A stretch of 64,000 nt of DNA from an uncultured Anderseniella sp. (GTDB taxonomy: Bacteria; Pseudomonadota; Alphaproteobacteria; Rhizobiales; Aestuariivirgaceae), in assembly GCA_947488295.1 (NCBI GenBank), contig CANKYU010000005.1:248001-312000 (forward strand). Reading direction: 5' to 3'. Shown here piece after piece: positions 42,886 through 51,992 of this stretch; positions within the stretch are counted from its first letter, which is position 1; the number at the start of each line of letters is the position of its first letter. The notes under the pieces are model-generated. The model was not told the origin of the DNA. It saw only the letters and a list, made by a program, of their open reading frames with translations, and did not search any database. The translations under genes and the position numbers were made by a program.

Positions 42886-44022
42886 ATGATCACGCCCACC
42901 AATAATGCCGAGTTCTTTGACGGCGCGTCTGCCATGGCGCGACTTGTCCATGTCCGGGTGCAAGATGGTTTCCTGGTGATTTCCCAGACCGGCGCAGCGG
43001 CTCTCAACTGGCCGCTGAAGGACGTTGAAATGGTATTCGGCGGCAAACCGGGACAAGCCCTGAGACTGAAGCGACGTGGTGATCACGGCAGCCGCCTGAC
43101 CCTGCCGGAAGGCAGCGCCGCCGATGCGGTTATCGCCGCGGCACCGTCCATTCTCAGCGGTCACAAGCGCCGGTTCTGGAAAGGTGTGGGAATTTCGATC
43201 GCGGTGGTACTCGGCATCGGCCTGGCAGGCTATGCAACCCTGGCAGTTGCGCCGCAGGCGCTGGCCCGGTTCATTCCGGACGACGTTGTCAATTCGTTTG
43301 CAGACGGACTGGAAAAATCGGTCATCAAGTCATCCAAACGCTGTGACGCTCCGGCCGGCCAGGATGCCCTCAACAAAATTGCACGGCGTATCGTATCCGG
43401 CGCCGGAAACCCGCCGACTTTTTCCTTGCGGGTATTCGATATCCGCCAGGGCAGCAACAAGAAGAAGCTGGTCAATGCTTTTGCGTTGCCGGGCGGGCGC
43501 ATGGTGTTCAGTGCGGGACTTATTGAAAAGGCTGGCAGTGCAGATGAAGTGGCAGGCGTCCTGGCGCATGAACTGGGCCATGTAGCATTGCGACACCCCG
43601 AAGCAGCCATTGTCAGGGTTTACGGAATGCAAATGCTCCTGTCGCTGTTTACCGCCGGACAGGGTGCAGACAGCATCGGCAGCATTGCCGGTATTCTGGC
43701 GGTACTCCAGTACAGCCGCACTGCAGAGTCCGAAGCTGACGCCTATGCCGTGGAGGTAATGGAAAAAGCCCAGGTGGATCCCAAAGGCCTGCGGACGTTT
43801 TTTGCGAAATTGCTGCAAAAGAAAATGGGGACCGGCACCGCAAAGAAGAAAAGCGAAGAAAACGCCTCCCTGCAGAAGCGCATTGAACCGTTTACCGATC
43901 TGTTTTCAACCCACCCTGGAACAGATGAGCGCATCGCCCGCCTGAAACCACGCGCCGGCGGCACCCAGCCAGCCATCCTGAGTGCTGCTGAGTGGAGGGC
44001 CCTGAAGGCAATCTGCAACTAG
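42886..44022 (+). CDS. M48 family metalloprotease (membrane-anchored)
   Basis: A 378-residue zinc protease. The N-terminal 85 residues form a small domain I do not recognise (MARLVHVRVQDGFLVI). One membrane helix follows at about 98-120 (GVGISIAVVLGIGLAGYATLAV), and the catalytic domain lies outside or in the periplasm. The zinc motif HELGH is at 228-232, and the third ligand is the Glu in SRTAESEADAYAVE. It resembles BepA/LoiP-like M48 proteins but lacks TPRs. It forms an operon with DUF898 (3-nt gap). Confidence 0.92.
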   Translation: MITPTNNAEFFDGASAMARLVHVRVQDGFLVISQTGAAALNWPLKDVEMVFGGKPGQALRLKRRGDHGSRLTLPEGSAADAVIAAAPSILSGHKRRFWKGVGISIAVVLGIGLAGYATLAVAPQALARFIPDDVVNSFADGLEKSVIKSSKRCDAPAGQDALNKIARRIVSGAGNPPTFSLRVFDIRQGSNKKKLVNAFALPGGRMVFSAGLIEKAGSADEVAGVLAHELGHVALRHPEAAIVRVYGMQMLLSLFTAGQGADSIGSIAGILAVLQYSRTAESEADAYAVEVMEKAQVDPKGLRTFFAKLLQKKMGTGTAKKKSEENASLQKRIEPFTDLFSTHPGTDERIARLKPRAGGTQPAILSAAEWRALKAICN

Positions 44023-44036
44023 TGTGAATATCACAC
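44022..44036. terminator. Small hairpin between convergent stops
   Basis: GTGTGA-ATA-TCACAC is a perfect 6-bp stem that starts within the M48 stop codon and covers the stop of the opposite small gene. It has no T-run on either side. It might act as a weak two-way terminator. Confidence 0.35.
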
Positions 44037-44285
44037 GTGTTGCCGGAGCATGCGGTGCACGCCCACCAGCAGCAGGACGGTGATCACAACAAGGCCGGCA
44101 ATAAACGAAAACAGCCAGATATCTGCACTGGTAAACTGATCATCGACCCTGGTCTGGACTTTCGTGATGCTGTACCAGATGCCGCCGCCGACAAGCAGAA
44201 GTGCGGCAATGCAACACCACAACATTACCCGCATGACCTTCATGATCAGCAACAGAAATGGCCGCTGGTGCAGATCACCGGTCAT
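44031..44285 (-). CDS. Small membrane protein of unknown function
   Basis: An 84-residue protein with two predicted helices, about 18-38 (VMLWCCIAALLLVGGGIWYS) and 57-78 (IWLFSFIAGLVVITVLLLVG), joined by a polar loop with VQTRVDDQF. No known family recognised. Start uncertain: ATG 44285, 12 nt after the upstream gene's stop, is given; ATG 44243 would give a 70-residue protein with a more standard N-terminus. Confidence 0.6.
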   Translation of the reverse strand: MTGDLHQRPFLLLIMKVMRVMLWCCIAALLLVGGGIWYSITKVQTRVDDQFTSADIWLFSFIAGLVVITVLLLVGVHRMLRQHV

Positions 44286-44297
44286 TGCGGCCCATCA

Positions 44298-44693
44298 TCA
44301 ACTCAACGTCCCTGAGCAGCCTGACCTGGCCCAGCGGCGGTTGTAAGCATGAAGCTTCAGAGATGCATTGTAGATGGACTTTGCATCGGAACGGCATTTT
44401 CCGGAAGAGCAGCTTTTGGCCGTCACCCTGTAGGCTTTCTTCATTTCAGCCCGGGTTGGCGCATCATCCGATTGCAGACGCCGTAATGTCGAGTTGTAGT
44501 AGTTGGCAAGAGACCTGTTGCGATTGACCACACGAAGGAACCGGGGTTTGCCCTTCCGTTTGAACTCTTTTGCCAACGAGTTGCAGGATGCAGCAATTGC
44601 TGCTGAGGAGATCGGGCCGCCCTGAGGCGCAAACATAACCATAACTGCCGCAATGACCGACATTGCGATCAGTTTCAAAAATCTTGCATACAT
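44298..44693 (-). CDS. Small secreted protein of unknown function
   Basis: A 131-residue protein with a signal peptide (about 1-33, ending AAIAAS) and a basic mature part. Four cysteines (SCNSL, SCSSGKC, SGC) could form two disulfides. The helices FLRVVNRNRSLANYYNSTLR and RRLQSDDAPTRAEMKKAYRV look amphipathic. I know no homologue. ATG 44693 has AGGA 13 nt upstream. It precedes the small membrane-protein gene on the same strand. Confidence 0.62.
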   Translation of the reverse strand: MYARFLKLIAMSVIAAVMVMFAPQGGPISSAAIAASCNSLAKEFKRKGKPRFLRVVNRNRSLANYYNSTLRRLQSDDAPTRAEMKKAYRVTAKSCSSGKCRSDAKSIYNASLKLHAYNRRWARSGCSGTLS

Positions 44694-44792
44694 GCCGTTA
44701 ATTGTCCTGCCGTTTAAATTGCGCCCCAAACGATTCTGCCCGGCAATATAGGATAAACGTCAGGCCGGGTACAATTCAAGATATCCGGTCGT

Positions 44793-46274
44793 TCATGACC
44801 ACCAGTTATCGGCCTCGAACCGGCCGGCCTGGTCCTCAAGCACCTTGCCGATCTGGAACAGGGTGGCCTCATCGAATGGCCTGCCGATCAATTGCAGGCC
44901 CAAGGGCAGCCCTTTTGCATCCAGACCGCCGGGAACAGCTATGCCGGGCAGTCCCGCCATGTTGACGGTGACCGTGAAAATATCGTTCAGGTACATCTTG
45001 ACCGGGTCAGAGCTCATATCCTGATCCGCTATGCCGAATGCAGCGGATGGTGTCGCCGGGGTCAGGATTGCATCCACGCCATCTGCAAATGATGTCTCAA
45101 AGTCGCGCTTGATCAGGGTTCGCACTTTCTGCGCCTTGACATAATAAGCATCGTAATACCCGGCCGACAGCACATAGGTGCCGATCATGATGCGGCGGCG
45201 CACTTCAGCGCCAAAACCTTCGGCGCGGGTGTTCTCGTACATCGAGACAATGTCGTCACCGGGAACCCGCAGGCCATACTTGACACCGTCATAGCGGGCC
45301 AGGTTCGAGGACGCCTCCGCCGGCGCAACAATGTAGTAGGCCGGCAATGCATATTTCGTATGCGGCAGGGAAATATTGACGATCTCGGCACCGGCATCGC
45401 GCAACCAGTCAATACCCTTTTGCCAAAGCGCCTCGATGTCATCCGGCATCCCGTCCATACGGTATTCAGCCGGAATGCCGATTTTCATCCCCTTGATGGA
45501 TTTGCCGATAGCGGCCTCATAGTCGGGAACTTCCACGTCGACAGATGTGGTGTCTTTCGGATCGACGCTGGCAATCGACTTCAGGAGAATGGCGGCATCA
45601 CGCACATCGCGGGCAATCGGACCGGCCTGATCAAGCGAGGACGCAAATGCCACGGTTCCCCAGCGGGACACCCGGCCATAGGTCGGCTTTATGCCGACTG
45701 TAGCGGTGAAGGCGGCGGGCTGGCGAATTGATCCGCCGGTGTCGGTTGCGGTGGCACCTGCACAGATATGCGCTGCAACCGCGGCTGCCGATCCACCGGA
45801 TGATCCGCCGGGAACCAGATCTGCATTGGTGCCTTCGCCGCGCCACGGGTTCTTGACCGGACCATAGTATGAGGTTTCGTTGGATGAGCCCATGGCGAAC
45901 TCATCCATGTTCAACTTGCCCAACATGACGGCGCCGTCCGCCCACAGGTTTGCCGTTACGGTTGACTCATAAGCCGGTTTGAACTGATCCAGTATGTGGC
46001 TGCAGGCCTGGGTATGAACACCCTCGGTAGCGAACAGATCCTTGATACCCAGCGGAATTCCCTCCAGCGGACCGGCGTCGCCCTTGGCGATGCGATCATC
46101 ACTTGCTGCCGCCATGGCACGGGCCTTGTCGGGGGTTTCAACAATATAGGCGTTCAGGGCCCGGGCCGATTCGATCGCGCTGATATAGGCTTCGGTCAAT
46201 TCAACGGCCTTGAATTGCCCCTTGCTAAGCGCGTCGCGGGCCTGTGCAATTGTCAGTTTCAAAAGATCAGACAT
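44793..46274 (-). CDS. gatA: Aspartyl/glutamyl-tRNA amidotransferase subunit A
   Basis: A 493-residue amidase of the GatCAB complex, which converts Glu-tRNA-Gln (and Asp-tRNA-Asn) to the amide form with glutamine-derived ammonia. The amidase signature is complete: catalytic Lys in GIPLGIKDLF, cis-Ser in PGGSSGGSA and nucleophile Ser in ATDTGGSIRQP. It follows gatC with a 59-nt gap; gatB is not in the window. Confidence 0.97.
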   Translation of the reverse strand: MSDLLKLTIAQARDALSKGQFKAVELTEAYISAIESARALNAYIVETPDKARAMAAASDDRIAKGDAGPLEGIPLGIKDLFATEGVHTQACSHILDQFKPAYESTVTANLWADGAVMLGKLNMDEFAMGSSNETSYYGPVKNPWRGEGTNADLVPGGSSGGSAAAVAAHICAGATATDTGGSIRQPAAFTATVGIKPTYGRVSRWGTVAFASSLDQAGPIARDVRDAAILLKSIASVDPKDTTSVDVEVPDYEAAIGKSIKGMKIGIPAEYRMDGMPDDIEALWQKGIDWLRDAGAEIVNISLPHTKYALPAYYIVAPAEASSNLARYDGVKYGLRVPGDDIVSMYENTRAEGFGAEVRRRIMIGTYVLSAGYYDAYYVKAQKVRTLIKRDFETSFADGVDAILTPATPSAAFGIADQDMSSDPVKMYLNDIFTVTVNMAGLPGIAVPGGLDAKGLPLGLQLIGRPFDEATLFQIGKVLEDQAGRFEADNWWS

Positions 46275-46333
46275 CTGTTTTCCGGAATTCTAAAGGTCTG
46301 GCGTTCGGTGAATGCGGTTGTCGGCGGCTGGAG

Positions 46334-46621
46334 TTACTCGACAACCTTGGGGACCATGAAAAAGTTCTCGTCGCTGGCCGGTGCGTTGCCGGTTACCCGG
46401 TCCGGGTAACCACCATCACTCACCTCGTCTTCGCGCAGCCGCATGGTATTTTCAACGACGGAGGTCATGGGCTCGACATTCTCGGTGTCAACTTCTTCCA
46501 GCATTTCGATCCATCCGAGGATGTGATTCAACTCGCCTTCCAGTTTCGGGACTTCATTGTCCGAAATCCGGATGCGGGCAAGCCGGGCAATGCGGCGCAC
46601 TGTTGCCTGGTCGACAGACAT
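46334..46621 (-). CDS. gatC: Aspartyl/glutamyl-tRNA amidotransferase subunit C
   Basis: A 95-residue stabilising subunit of GatCAB. Family motifs include ARLARIRISDNEVPKLEGEL, ILGWIEMLEEVDT, NVEPMTSV and the C-terminal LREDEVSDGGYPD. Length is typical. It lies upstream of gatA as usual. Confidence 0.96.
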   Translation of the reverse strand: MSVDQATVRRIARLARIRISDNEVPKLEGELNHILGWIEMLEEVDTENVEPMTSVVENTMRLREDEVSDGGYPDRVTGNAPASDENFFMVPKVVE

Positions 46622-46716
46622 GATCGGTTATCTCCAATTCGGTAGCTGAATTGCCACGCGTGATACCATCGTCATCTTGTGGCTGCAATGGCTGATGGCG
46701 CTGAACGGCGCCAAAC

Positions 46717-47406
46717 TCAGATATTAAGGGTCTGCCCGATAAACGGCACCTTGACCTTGCCGGCATCTTCTCCCATTGCCTGCAGGAACGGGTCGGCATC
46801 AGGCACCAGCAGCGGGAATGTGCCGTAATGACAGGGAATGATCGTCTCAAAGGCAAAGAAGTTACGGCATGCCATGGCCGCGGTTACCGGGTTCATGGTG
46901 AACCTGTCGCCGATGGGGACAATGCCTGTGGCCGGTTCATGCAGACGTGCGATCAGCGCCATGTCTCCAAAAATGTCGGTATCGCCCATGTGATAAAGCG
47001 GTTTCCCGGAGTTGTTCGGACGAATGATGATGCCGCAAGGACTTCCCAGATACACGCCATCTGACGAAGACGAGTGATCCGCTCTTACAAACGTACACAT
47101 GAAGTCGGGATGGTAGACCGCGCCGCCGGTATTGGTGGGGTCGAAGTTTTCGACACCCTGGTTGTGAAGGTGTACAGCCAGTTCATAGACCGCAATCAGC
47201 GTGGCTCCGGTCGCCTTGCAGATATCCACGGTGTCGCCAATGTGGTCATCGTGGCCATGGGTTAGAATCACATGAGTGCATCCGGAAGTGGCATTTTCGA
47301 CGCTGCCTTCGAAGGTCGGTGATCCGGACAGGAACGGATCAATCAGGATTACCGTATTGTCGAATTCAACCCGGAAGGCTGAATGTCCAAACCATGTGAT
47401 TTTCAT
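46717..47406 (-). CDS. UPF0173 metal-dependent hydrolase
   Basis: A 229-residue metallo-beta-lactamase-fold protein. It begins MKITWFGHSAFRVEF with LIDPFLSG, and holds LTHGHDDHIGDT (HxHxDH), VPIGDRFTMNP and IIPCHYGTFP. This is the UPF0173/YtkL-type family, whose substrate is unknown. In alphaproteobacteria it sits between gatC and ruvX, divergent from ruvX, as here. Confidence 0.93.
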   Translation of the reverse strand: MKITWFGHSAFRVEFDNTVILIDPFLSGSPTFEGSVENATSGCTHVILTHGHDDHIGDTVDICKATGATLIAVYELAVHLHNQGVENFDPTNTGGAVYHPDFMCTFVRADHSSSSDGVYLGSPCGIIIRPNNSGKPLYHMGDTDIFGDMALIARLHEPATGIVPIGDRFTMNPVTAAMACRNFFAFETIIPCHYGTFPLLVPDADPFLQAMGEDAGKVKVPFIGQTLNI

Positions 47407-47482
47407 ATGTGGTCCCCTTTTCGCATGGCAGATGCGCGTTGAAGCATTTGCACCTGCCTGTCTCAGGGCTTAAGCAGACAAA

Positions 47483-47974
47483 ATGACAAGCATTCTGTCC
47501 AGTCCCGATGAACTGCGCGACGTCTTAAGTGGTCCGGCCAGCCTGATCGGACTGGATTTGGGCAGCAAGACGATCGGTGTTGCTGTTTCAGACAGGTTGC
47601 GGACCATCGCGTCTCCGCGCCTTACGATCAAACGAACAAAGTTCAAGGCCGATGCTGCACAGCTGCTGAGTATCGCAGCGGAAGACCAGGCCGCCGGGTT
47701 CGTGCTGGGATTACCCGTAAATATGGATGGCTCGCATGGCCCCCGGGTTCAGGCCACACACGCCTTTGCCAGAAACCTCGCCGGGCTTACGGATCTGCCG
47801 ATTGCACTTTGGGACGAACGGTTGTCCACCGCCGCCGTTGAGCGGATGCTGATCGAGGCGGACAGGTCGCGTGCCAGACGGGCCGAACTCGTCGACAAGC
47901 TTGCGGCAGCGTGGATTCTTCAGGGCGCCCTGGACCGGCTGGCGGGCGTGGCACCATGTGCGCCTGAGGCCTGA
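47483..47974 (+). CDS. ruvX: Holliday junction resolvase-like RuvX (YqgF)
   Basis: A 163-residue RNase H-fold nuclease. The core strand reads LIGLDLGSKTIGVAVSD, followed by GFVLGLPVNMDGS and LWDERLSTAAVE, with the final acidic segment DKLAAAWILQGALD. E. coli YqgF processes the 16S rRNA 5' end. Divergent from UPF0173; the AEC transporter follows after 5 nt. Confidence 0.94.
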   Translation: MTSILSSPDELRDVLSGPASLIGLDLGSKTIGVAVSDRLRTIASPRLTIKRTKFKADAAQLLSIAAEDQAAGFVLGLPVNMDGSHGPRVQATHAFARNLAGLTDLPIALWDERLSTAAVERMLIEADRSRARRAELVDKLAAAWILQGALDRLAGVAPCAPEA

Positions 47975-47979
47975 TACAG

Positions 47980-48921
47980 ATGGACGTTTTCAACAGCATC
48001 CTGCCGATCTTCGTGCTTGTGGTCGTCGGCAACGTCATCCGGCGCACCGGCATCGTACCGATGGAAGACTGGAAGGGTGTCGATCTGATCTGCTTCTGGC
48101 TGTTCTTTCCGGCCATCCTGTGTTTCACGCTGGCGACCGTGGAGTTGAAAACCCTGCCCATCGGTTCGCTGAGCATCACCGTGCTGGCGGTTACCGCCAT
48201 CATGTGGACCATTCTGTTCGCGCTCAAGCCGGTGTTGCAATCCAGAAACGGCATGACCAATGCCGAGTTCACCTCGGTATTTCAGGCCGGCTCACGGTTT
48301 CACGGCTTCATCGCGCTTGCCATCGTTCTGAAATTGTATGGTGAAACCGGTGCTGCCTATGTGGCCATCATCATGGCGGTGCTGGTGCCGCCGATCAACG
48401 TCGTGAACATCGTAGTGCTGGCTGCGTTTGGTAAAGGGCAGACCCCGAGCTTCAGCAACATTGCCCGGGTGGTCATACGAAATCCGATTATCTGGGGGGC
48501 GATGACCGGATTGACCATCAACTTCTCCGGGTTGGGACTGTGGGAACCAGCGGAGACCACGCTGGACCTGCTGGGCAGCGCTGCGCTTGGCGCAGGCTTG
48601 CTGTCGATTGGAGCCGGACTGAGGATCAAGGCGGCCCTGAAACCAAGCCTGCTCGTATGGACCGGCGTGATCGCAAGGCTGGTGATGACACCATTTCTGG
48701 TGGTCATACTGGCCTGGGCTACGGGTCTCCAGGGCGAGGCGTTTGAGGCGGCCATGATCTGTGCCGCTGTGCCGACCGCCATGAACGGTTATGTCCTGGC
48801 TCGAACCATGGGTGGTGATGCTGAACTGTATGCAGCCACGGCGACCGTCCAGACAGTGCTGTCTTTCGGCTCTATTCCGCTGGTAATCTGGCTGGCGCGT
48901 CATCTGCAGTGGCTTGGTTAA
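47980..48921 (+). CDS. AEC family transporter (auxin efflux/malonate permease-like)
   Basis: A 313-residue membrane protein with about ten hydrophobic helices. The N-terminal pattern ILPIFVLVVVGNVIRRTG, FQAGSRFHGFIALAI in the first half, and GAGLRIKAALKP and PTAMNGYVLARTMGG in the second half are typical of AEC carriers that move carboxylates or hydrophobic acids. Substrate is unknown. The 5-nt spacing suggests cotranscription with ruvX, which is unexpected functionally. Confidence 0.9.
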   Translation: MDVFNSILPIFVLVVVGNVIRRTGIVPMEDWKGVDLICFWLFFPAILCFTLATVELKTLPIGSLSITVLAVTAIMWTILFALKPVLQSRNGMTNAEFTSVFQAGSRFHGFIALAIVLKLYGETGAAYVAIIMAVLVPPINVVNIVVLAAFGKGQTPSFSNIARVVIRNPIIWGAMTGLTINFSGLGLWEPAETTLDLLGSAALGAGLLSIGAGLRIKAALKPSLLVWTGVIARLVMTPFLVVILAWATGLQGEAFEAAMICAAVPTAMNGYVLARTMGGDAELYAATATVQTVLSFGSIPLVIWLARHLQWLG

Positions 48922-49038
48922 ACCCGGTCCCGGACACTGCGGAACCGGCGACCGCTTGACTTAGCTGTGCACACGCTAACCAACTTGCACCATTCCTGCT
49001 TGCACTTGGACCGAAGCCTGCCTATAGACACGCTTTTA

Positions 49039-50010
49039 ATGGCCAAGACATCTTCAGCACCCCGCCCCTTTGTCAAGAGCAGCAACCTGCTCAGCATTGC
49101 AGACCTTTCGCCGACCGAGATTGGCGCGTTGCTGGACCTCGCCGACACCTATGCAGACGACACCCGCAAGGGCAGCAAACACGGCAAGGTTCTGAAAGGC
49201 CTCACCCAGATAAACCTGTTCTTCGAAAACTCGACCCGCACGCAGAGTTCTTTCGAACTGGCGGGCAAACGTCTCGGGGCGGACGTTCTGAACATGGCAG
49301 TCAGCGCTTCCTCACTGGCCAAGGGTGAAACTGTCCTTGATACGGCCATGACACTCAATGCCATGCGCCCGCACCTGCTTATTGTGCGTCACCAGTCGTC
49401 CGGTGCGGTTGAACTGCTGGCCCAGAAAGTATCATGCGCGGTGATCAATGCCGGTGACGGCCAGCATGAACATCCGACCCAGGCCCTGCTTGATGCGCTG
49501 ACCATAAGGCGCCACCTGAAACGTCTCGAGGGCCTGACGGTTGCAATTTGCGGTGACGTTGCCCACTCGCGTGTGGCGCGGTCCAACATTGCGTTGCTGT
49601 CTAAGATGAATGTGCGCCTGAGGCTCATTGCCCCGCCGACACTGCTACCGTCAGGTGCGGAAAACCTGGGAACGGAAATCTTCACCGATATGCGCGAGGG
49701 CCTGAAAGGCGCAGATGTGGTGATGATGCTGCGGCTTCAGCTTGAGCGTATGAACGGCAGCTTCATTCCGTCAGCGCGCGAGTATTACCGGTTCTTCGGG
49801 CTTGACCAGGAGAAACTCGCAATAGCAAACAAGGGCGCGCTTGTTATGCACCCGGGTCCCATGAATCGCGGTGTTGAAATAGACTCCATCGTCGCTGACG
49901 GTGTCCAGTCGGTCATTCGGGAACAGGTCGAAATGGGCGTGGCGGCGCGCATGGCAGTTCTCGATGCCCTGTCGCGAAACCTCGACACATCGAGCAAGGC
50001 AGGTTCATGA
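49039..50010 (+). CDS. pyrB: Aspartate carbamoyltransferase catalytic chain
   Basis: A 323-residue enzyme that makes carbamoyl-aspartate in pyrimidine synthesis. Carbamoyl-phosphate site: FFENSTRTQSSFELAGKRLG (STRTQ in place of STRTR, usual in alphaproteobacteria), then HEHPTQALLDALT and the C-terminal MHPGPMNRGVEI. ATG 49039 is taken; an in-frame ATG at 48967 lacks family similarity. Its stop overlaps pyrC by 4 nt. No pyrI regulatory-chain gene follows, consistent with class A ATCase that associates with a dihydroorotase-like protein. Confidence 0.96.
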   Translation: MAKTSSAPRPFVKSSNLLSIADLSPTEIGALLDLADTYADDTRKGSKHGKVLKGLTQINLFFENSTRTQSSFELAGKRLGADVLNMAVSASSLAKGETVLDTAMTLNAMRPHLLIVRHQSSGAVELLAQKVSCAVINAGDGQHEHPTQALLDALTIRRHLKRLEGLTVAICGDVAHSRVARSNIALLSKMNVRLRLIAPPTLLPSGAENLGTEIFTDMREGLKGADVVMMLRLQLERMNGSFIPSAREYYRFFGLDQEKLAIANKGALVMHPGPMNRGVEIDSIVADGVQSVIREQVEMGVAARMAVLDALSRNLDTSSKAGS

Positions 50011-51326
50011 TGGCCCGCAATCCGGCACCCACCTCTGAACGCCGCGCCTACGTCAATGCCAGGCTGTTTGATCCGGCCAGGCAACTTGATCAGACCGGCG
50101 GGGTCCTGATCGAGGACGGTGTTGTCAAGTGGATGGGCGACGCCGTCACCCGGACCAGTCTGCCGGAAGGCACCAACATAACCGATGTCAACGGCGCTTT
50201 GCTGGTCCCGGGCCTTGTTGACATGCGGGTGTTTACCGGTGAGCCGGGATCAGAACATCGCGAGACGCTGCAATCCGCTTCGAAGGCCGCGGCTGCGGGC
50301 GGTGTCACGTCAATCGTCATTCAGCCGAATACCCAGCCGGTAATGGACGACGCCTCCATCATTGACTTCGTCCGGCGCCGGGCACAGGACACCGCCGATG
50401 TCAGGATTTATCCCATGGCGGCCATCACCCAGGACCTGGATGGCGAGAAAATGACCGAATTCGGCCTGCTCAAGGAAGCCGGCGCTGTCGCGGTCACCGA
50501 TGCCGTACGCTCGGTGCGCAATTCGAAAGTACTGAGCCGGGCCATGAAATATGCGGGCAATTTCAACCTGTTGCTGGTGCAGCATGTTGAAGATACCGAT
50601 CTGGCGGGCGGCGTCATGCATTCAGGTGAGTCAGCGACAAGGCTGGGCCTGCCCGGCATTCCGGCGGCGGCTGAACTGATCTCCCTTGAACGCGACATCC
50701 GGCTTGTCGAGATGACTGGCGCACCGTACCACGCAGCCCAGATCTCCTGCGCGGCATCGCTGGATGTTGTTCGCCATGCCAAGGACCGGGGCCTGCCGGT
50801 GTCATGCGGCGTTTCCATCAATCACCTGACACTCAACGAGCATGACATCGGCGCCTACCGGACATTCTTCAAGCTGTCCCCGCCATTGAGACGCGAGGAA
50901 GACCGCAAGGCGCTGGTCGCCGGGGTAGCGGACGGGACCATAGACGTCATTGTTTCAAGTCATGATCCGCAGGACGCCGATACCAAAAGAGTACCGTTTT
51001 CCGAAGCGGCGTTCGGCGCAATCGGCCTGGAGACACTGTTGTCAGCCGGCCTGTCTCTGGTCCATTCCGATCAACTATCGCTGGAACGCCTGATCGAGGC
51101 GATGACCGACGCACCGGCCCGCCTGCTCAACATCCCCGGCGGGCGGCTGGAACAGGGCGGCAATGCCGATCTTGCGATTGTCGACATGACGGCTCCGTGG
51201 GTGGTCGATGCCGACCTGCTCAAATCTGCGTCACGCAACACCACCTTTGAAACCCGGGCGTTGGAGGGCCGTGTCACGGAGACCATTGTCGGCGGGCACA
51301 GTGTGTATAAACTGTCTGATCACTGA
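50007..51326 (+). CDS. pyrC: Dihydroorotase-like protein, probably non-catalytic partner of PyrB
   Basis: A 439-residue amidohydrolase-fold protein of the PyrC family. The zinc-binding HxH of real dihydroorotases is replaced by Arg74-Val-Phe76 (VDMRVFTGEPG). The third His segment becomes HAAQIS, with Gln for His, and the catalytic TDHAP becomes SSHDP, so the base Asp is gone. HVED is kept. By analogy with pseudo-DHOase PyrC' of Pseudomonas, this is likely a structural partner that stabilises PyrB in a class A ATCase complex. A separate active dihydroorotase should lie elsewhere in the genome. Start ATG 50007; an adjacent ATG at 50010 is possible. Confidence 0.88.
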   Translation: MMARNPAPTSERRAYVNARLFDPARQLDQTGGVLIEDGVVKWMGDAVTRTSLPEGTNITDVNGALLVPGLVDMRVFTGEPGSEHRETLQSASKAAAAGGVTSIVIQPNTQPVMDDASIIDFVRRRAQDTADVRIYPMAAITQDLDGEKMTEFGLLKEAGAVAVTDAVRSVRNSKVLSRAMKYAGNFNLLLVQHVEDTDLAGGVMHSGESATRLGLPGIPAAAELISLERDIRLVEMTGAPYHAAQISCAASLDVVRHAKDRGLPVSCGVSINHLTLNEHDIGAYRTFFKLSPPLRREEDRKALVAGVADGTIDVIVSSHDPQDADTKRVPFSEAAFGAIGLETLLSAGLSLVHSDQLSLERLIEAMTDAPARLLNIPGGRLEQGGNADLAIVDMTAPWVVDADLLKSASRNTTFETRALEGRVTETIVGGHSVYKLSDH

Positions 51327-51362
51327 CGGACGCTGATCATCAAGTGCTGGAGCTGAGAGCCA

Positions 51363-51992
51363 ATGGATTCTGTTTTTGGAATGACCCCACAATGGCTTGG
51401 CCTCATCTCGCTTTGGTTCGGGGTCGGATATCTGAGCGGTTCAATTCCATTTGGCCTGCTGATCGCCCGGTTGTTTGGGCTTGGCAACCTCCGCGAGATC
51501 GGCTCCGGCAATATTGGAGCAACAAATGTATTGCGTACCGGCAGCAAACCCGCAGCTGCGGGCACACTGCTGTTAGATGCGCTAAAAGGCACGGTTCCGG
51601 TTGTTGCCGCAATGCAACTGGTCAACACTGATGCGGCACTTGCAGCCGGCTTTGGCGCCTTTGTCGGCCATATCATGCCGATATGGCTGAAATTCCGCGG
51701 TGGAAAAGGTGTCGCGACCTATGTTGGCGTGCTGCTCGGCCTGGGTTGGCATTTTCTCGTGGTGTTTGCGATTGTCTGGCTGACGCTGGCCATCTCGCTG
51801 CGCTATTCATCACTTGCCGCACTGGCGGCATCTGCGGCTGTGCCTGCCTATGCGATGTATACCGGCGATCTGAAACTGGCCCTGGCGCTTTTCGCCATGA
51901 CGATCATTGTCTACCTCACCCATCGGGAAAACATTTCGCGGCTGGTAAAAGGTGAAGAAACGCGGATTGGCTCCAAACCCAAACCGTCATGA
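51363..51992 (+). CDS. plsY: Glycerol-3-phosphate acyltransferase PlsY
   Basis: A 209-residue inner-membrane enzyme that acylates glycerol-3-phosphate with acyl-phosphate. The three family motifs are seen: SGSIPFGLLIAR, GSGNIGATNVLR and the KFRGGKGVATY loop, with five membrane helices. Overlaps dprA by 4 nt. Confidence 0.95.
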   Translation: MDSVFGMTPQWLGLISLWFGVGYLSGSIPFGLLIARLFGLGNLREIGSGNIGATNVLRTGSKPAAAGTLLLDALKGTVPVVAAMQLVNTDAALAAGFGAFVGHIMPIWLKFRGGKGVATYVGVLLGLGWHFLVVFAIVWLTLAISLRYSSLAALAASAAVPAYAMYTGDLKLALALFAMTIIVYLTHRENISRLVKGEETRIGSKPKPS

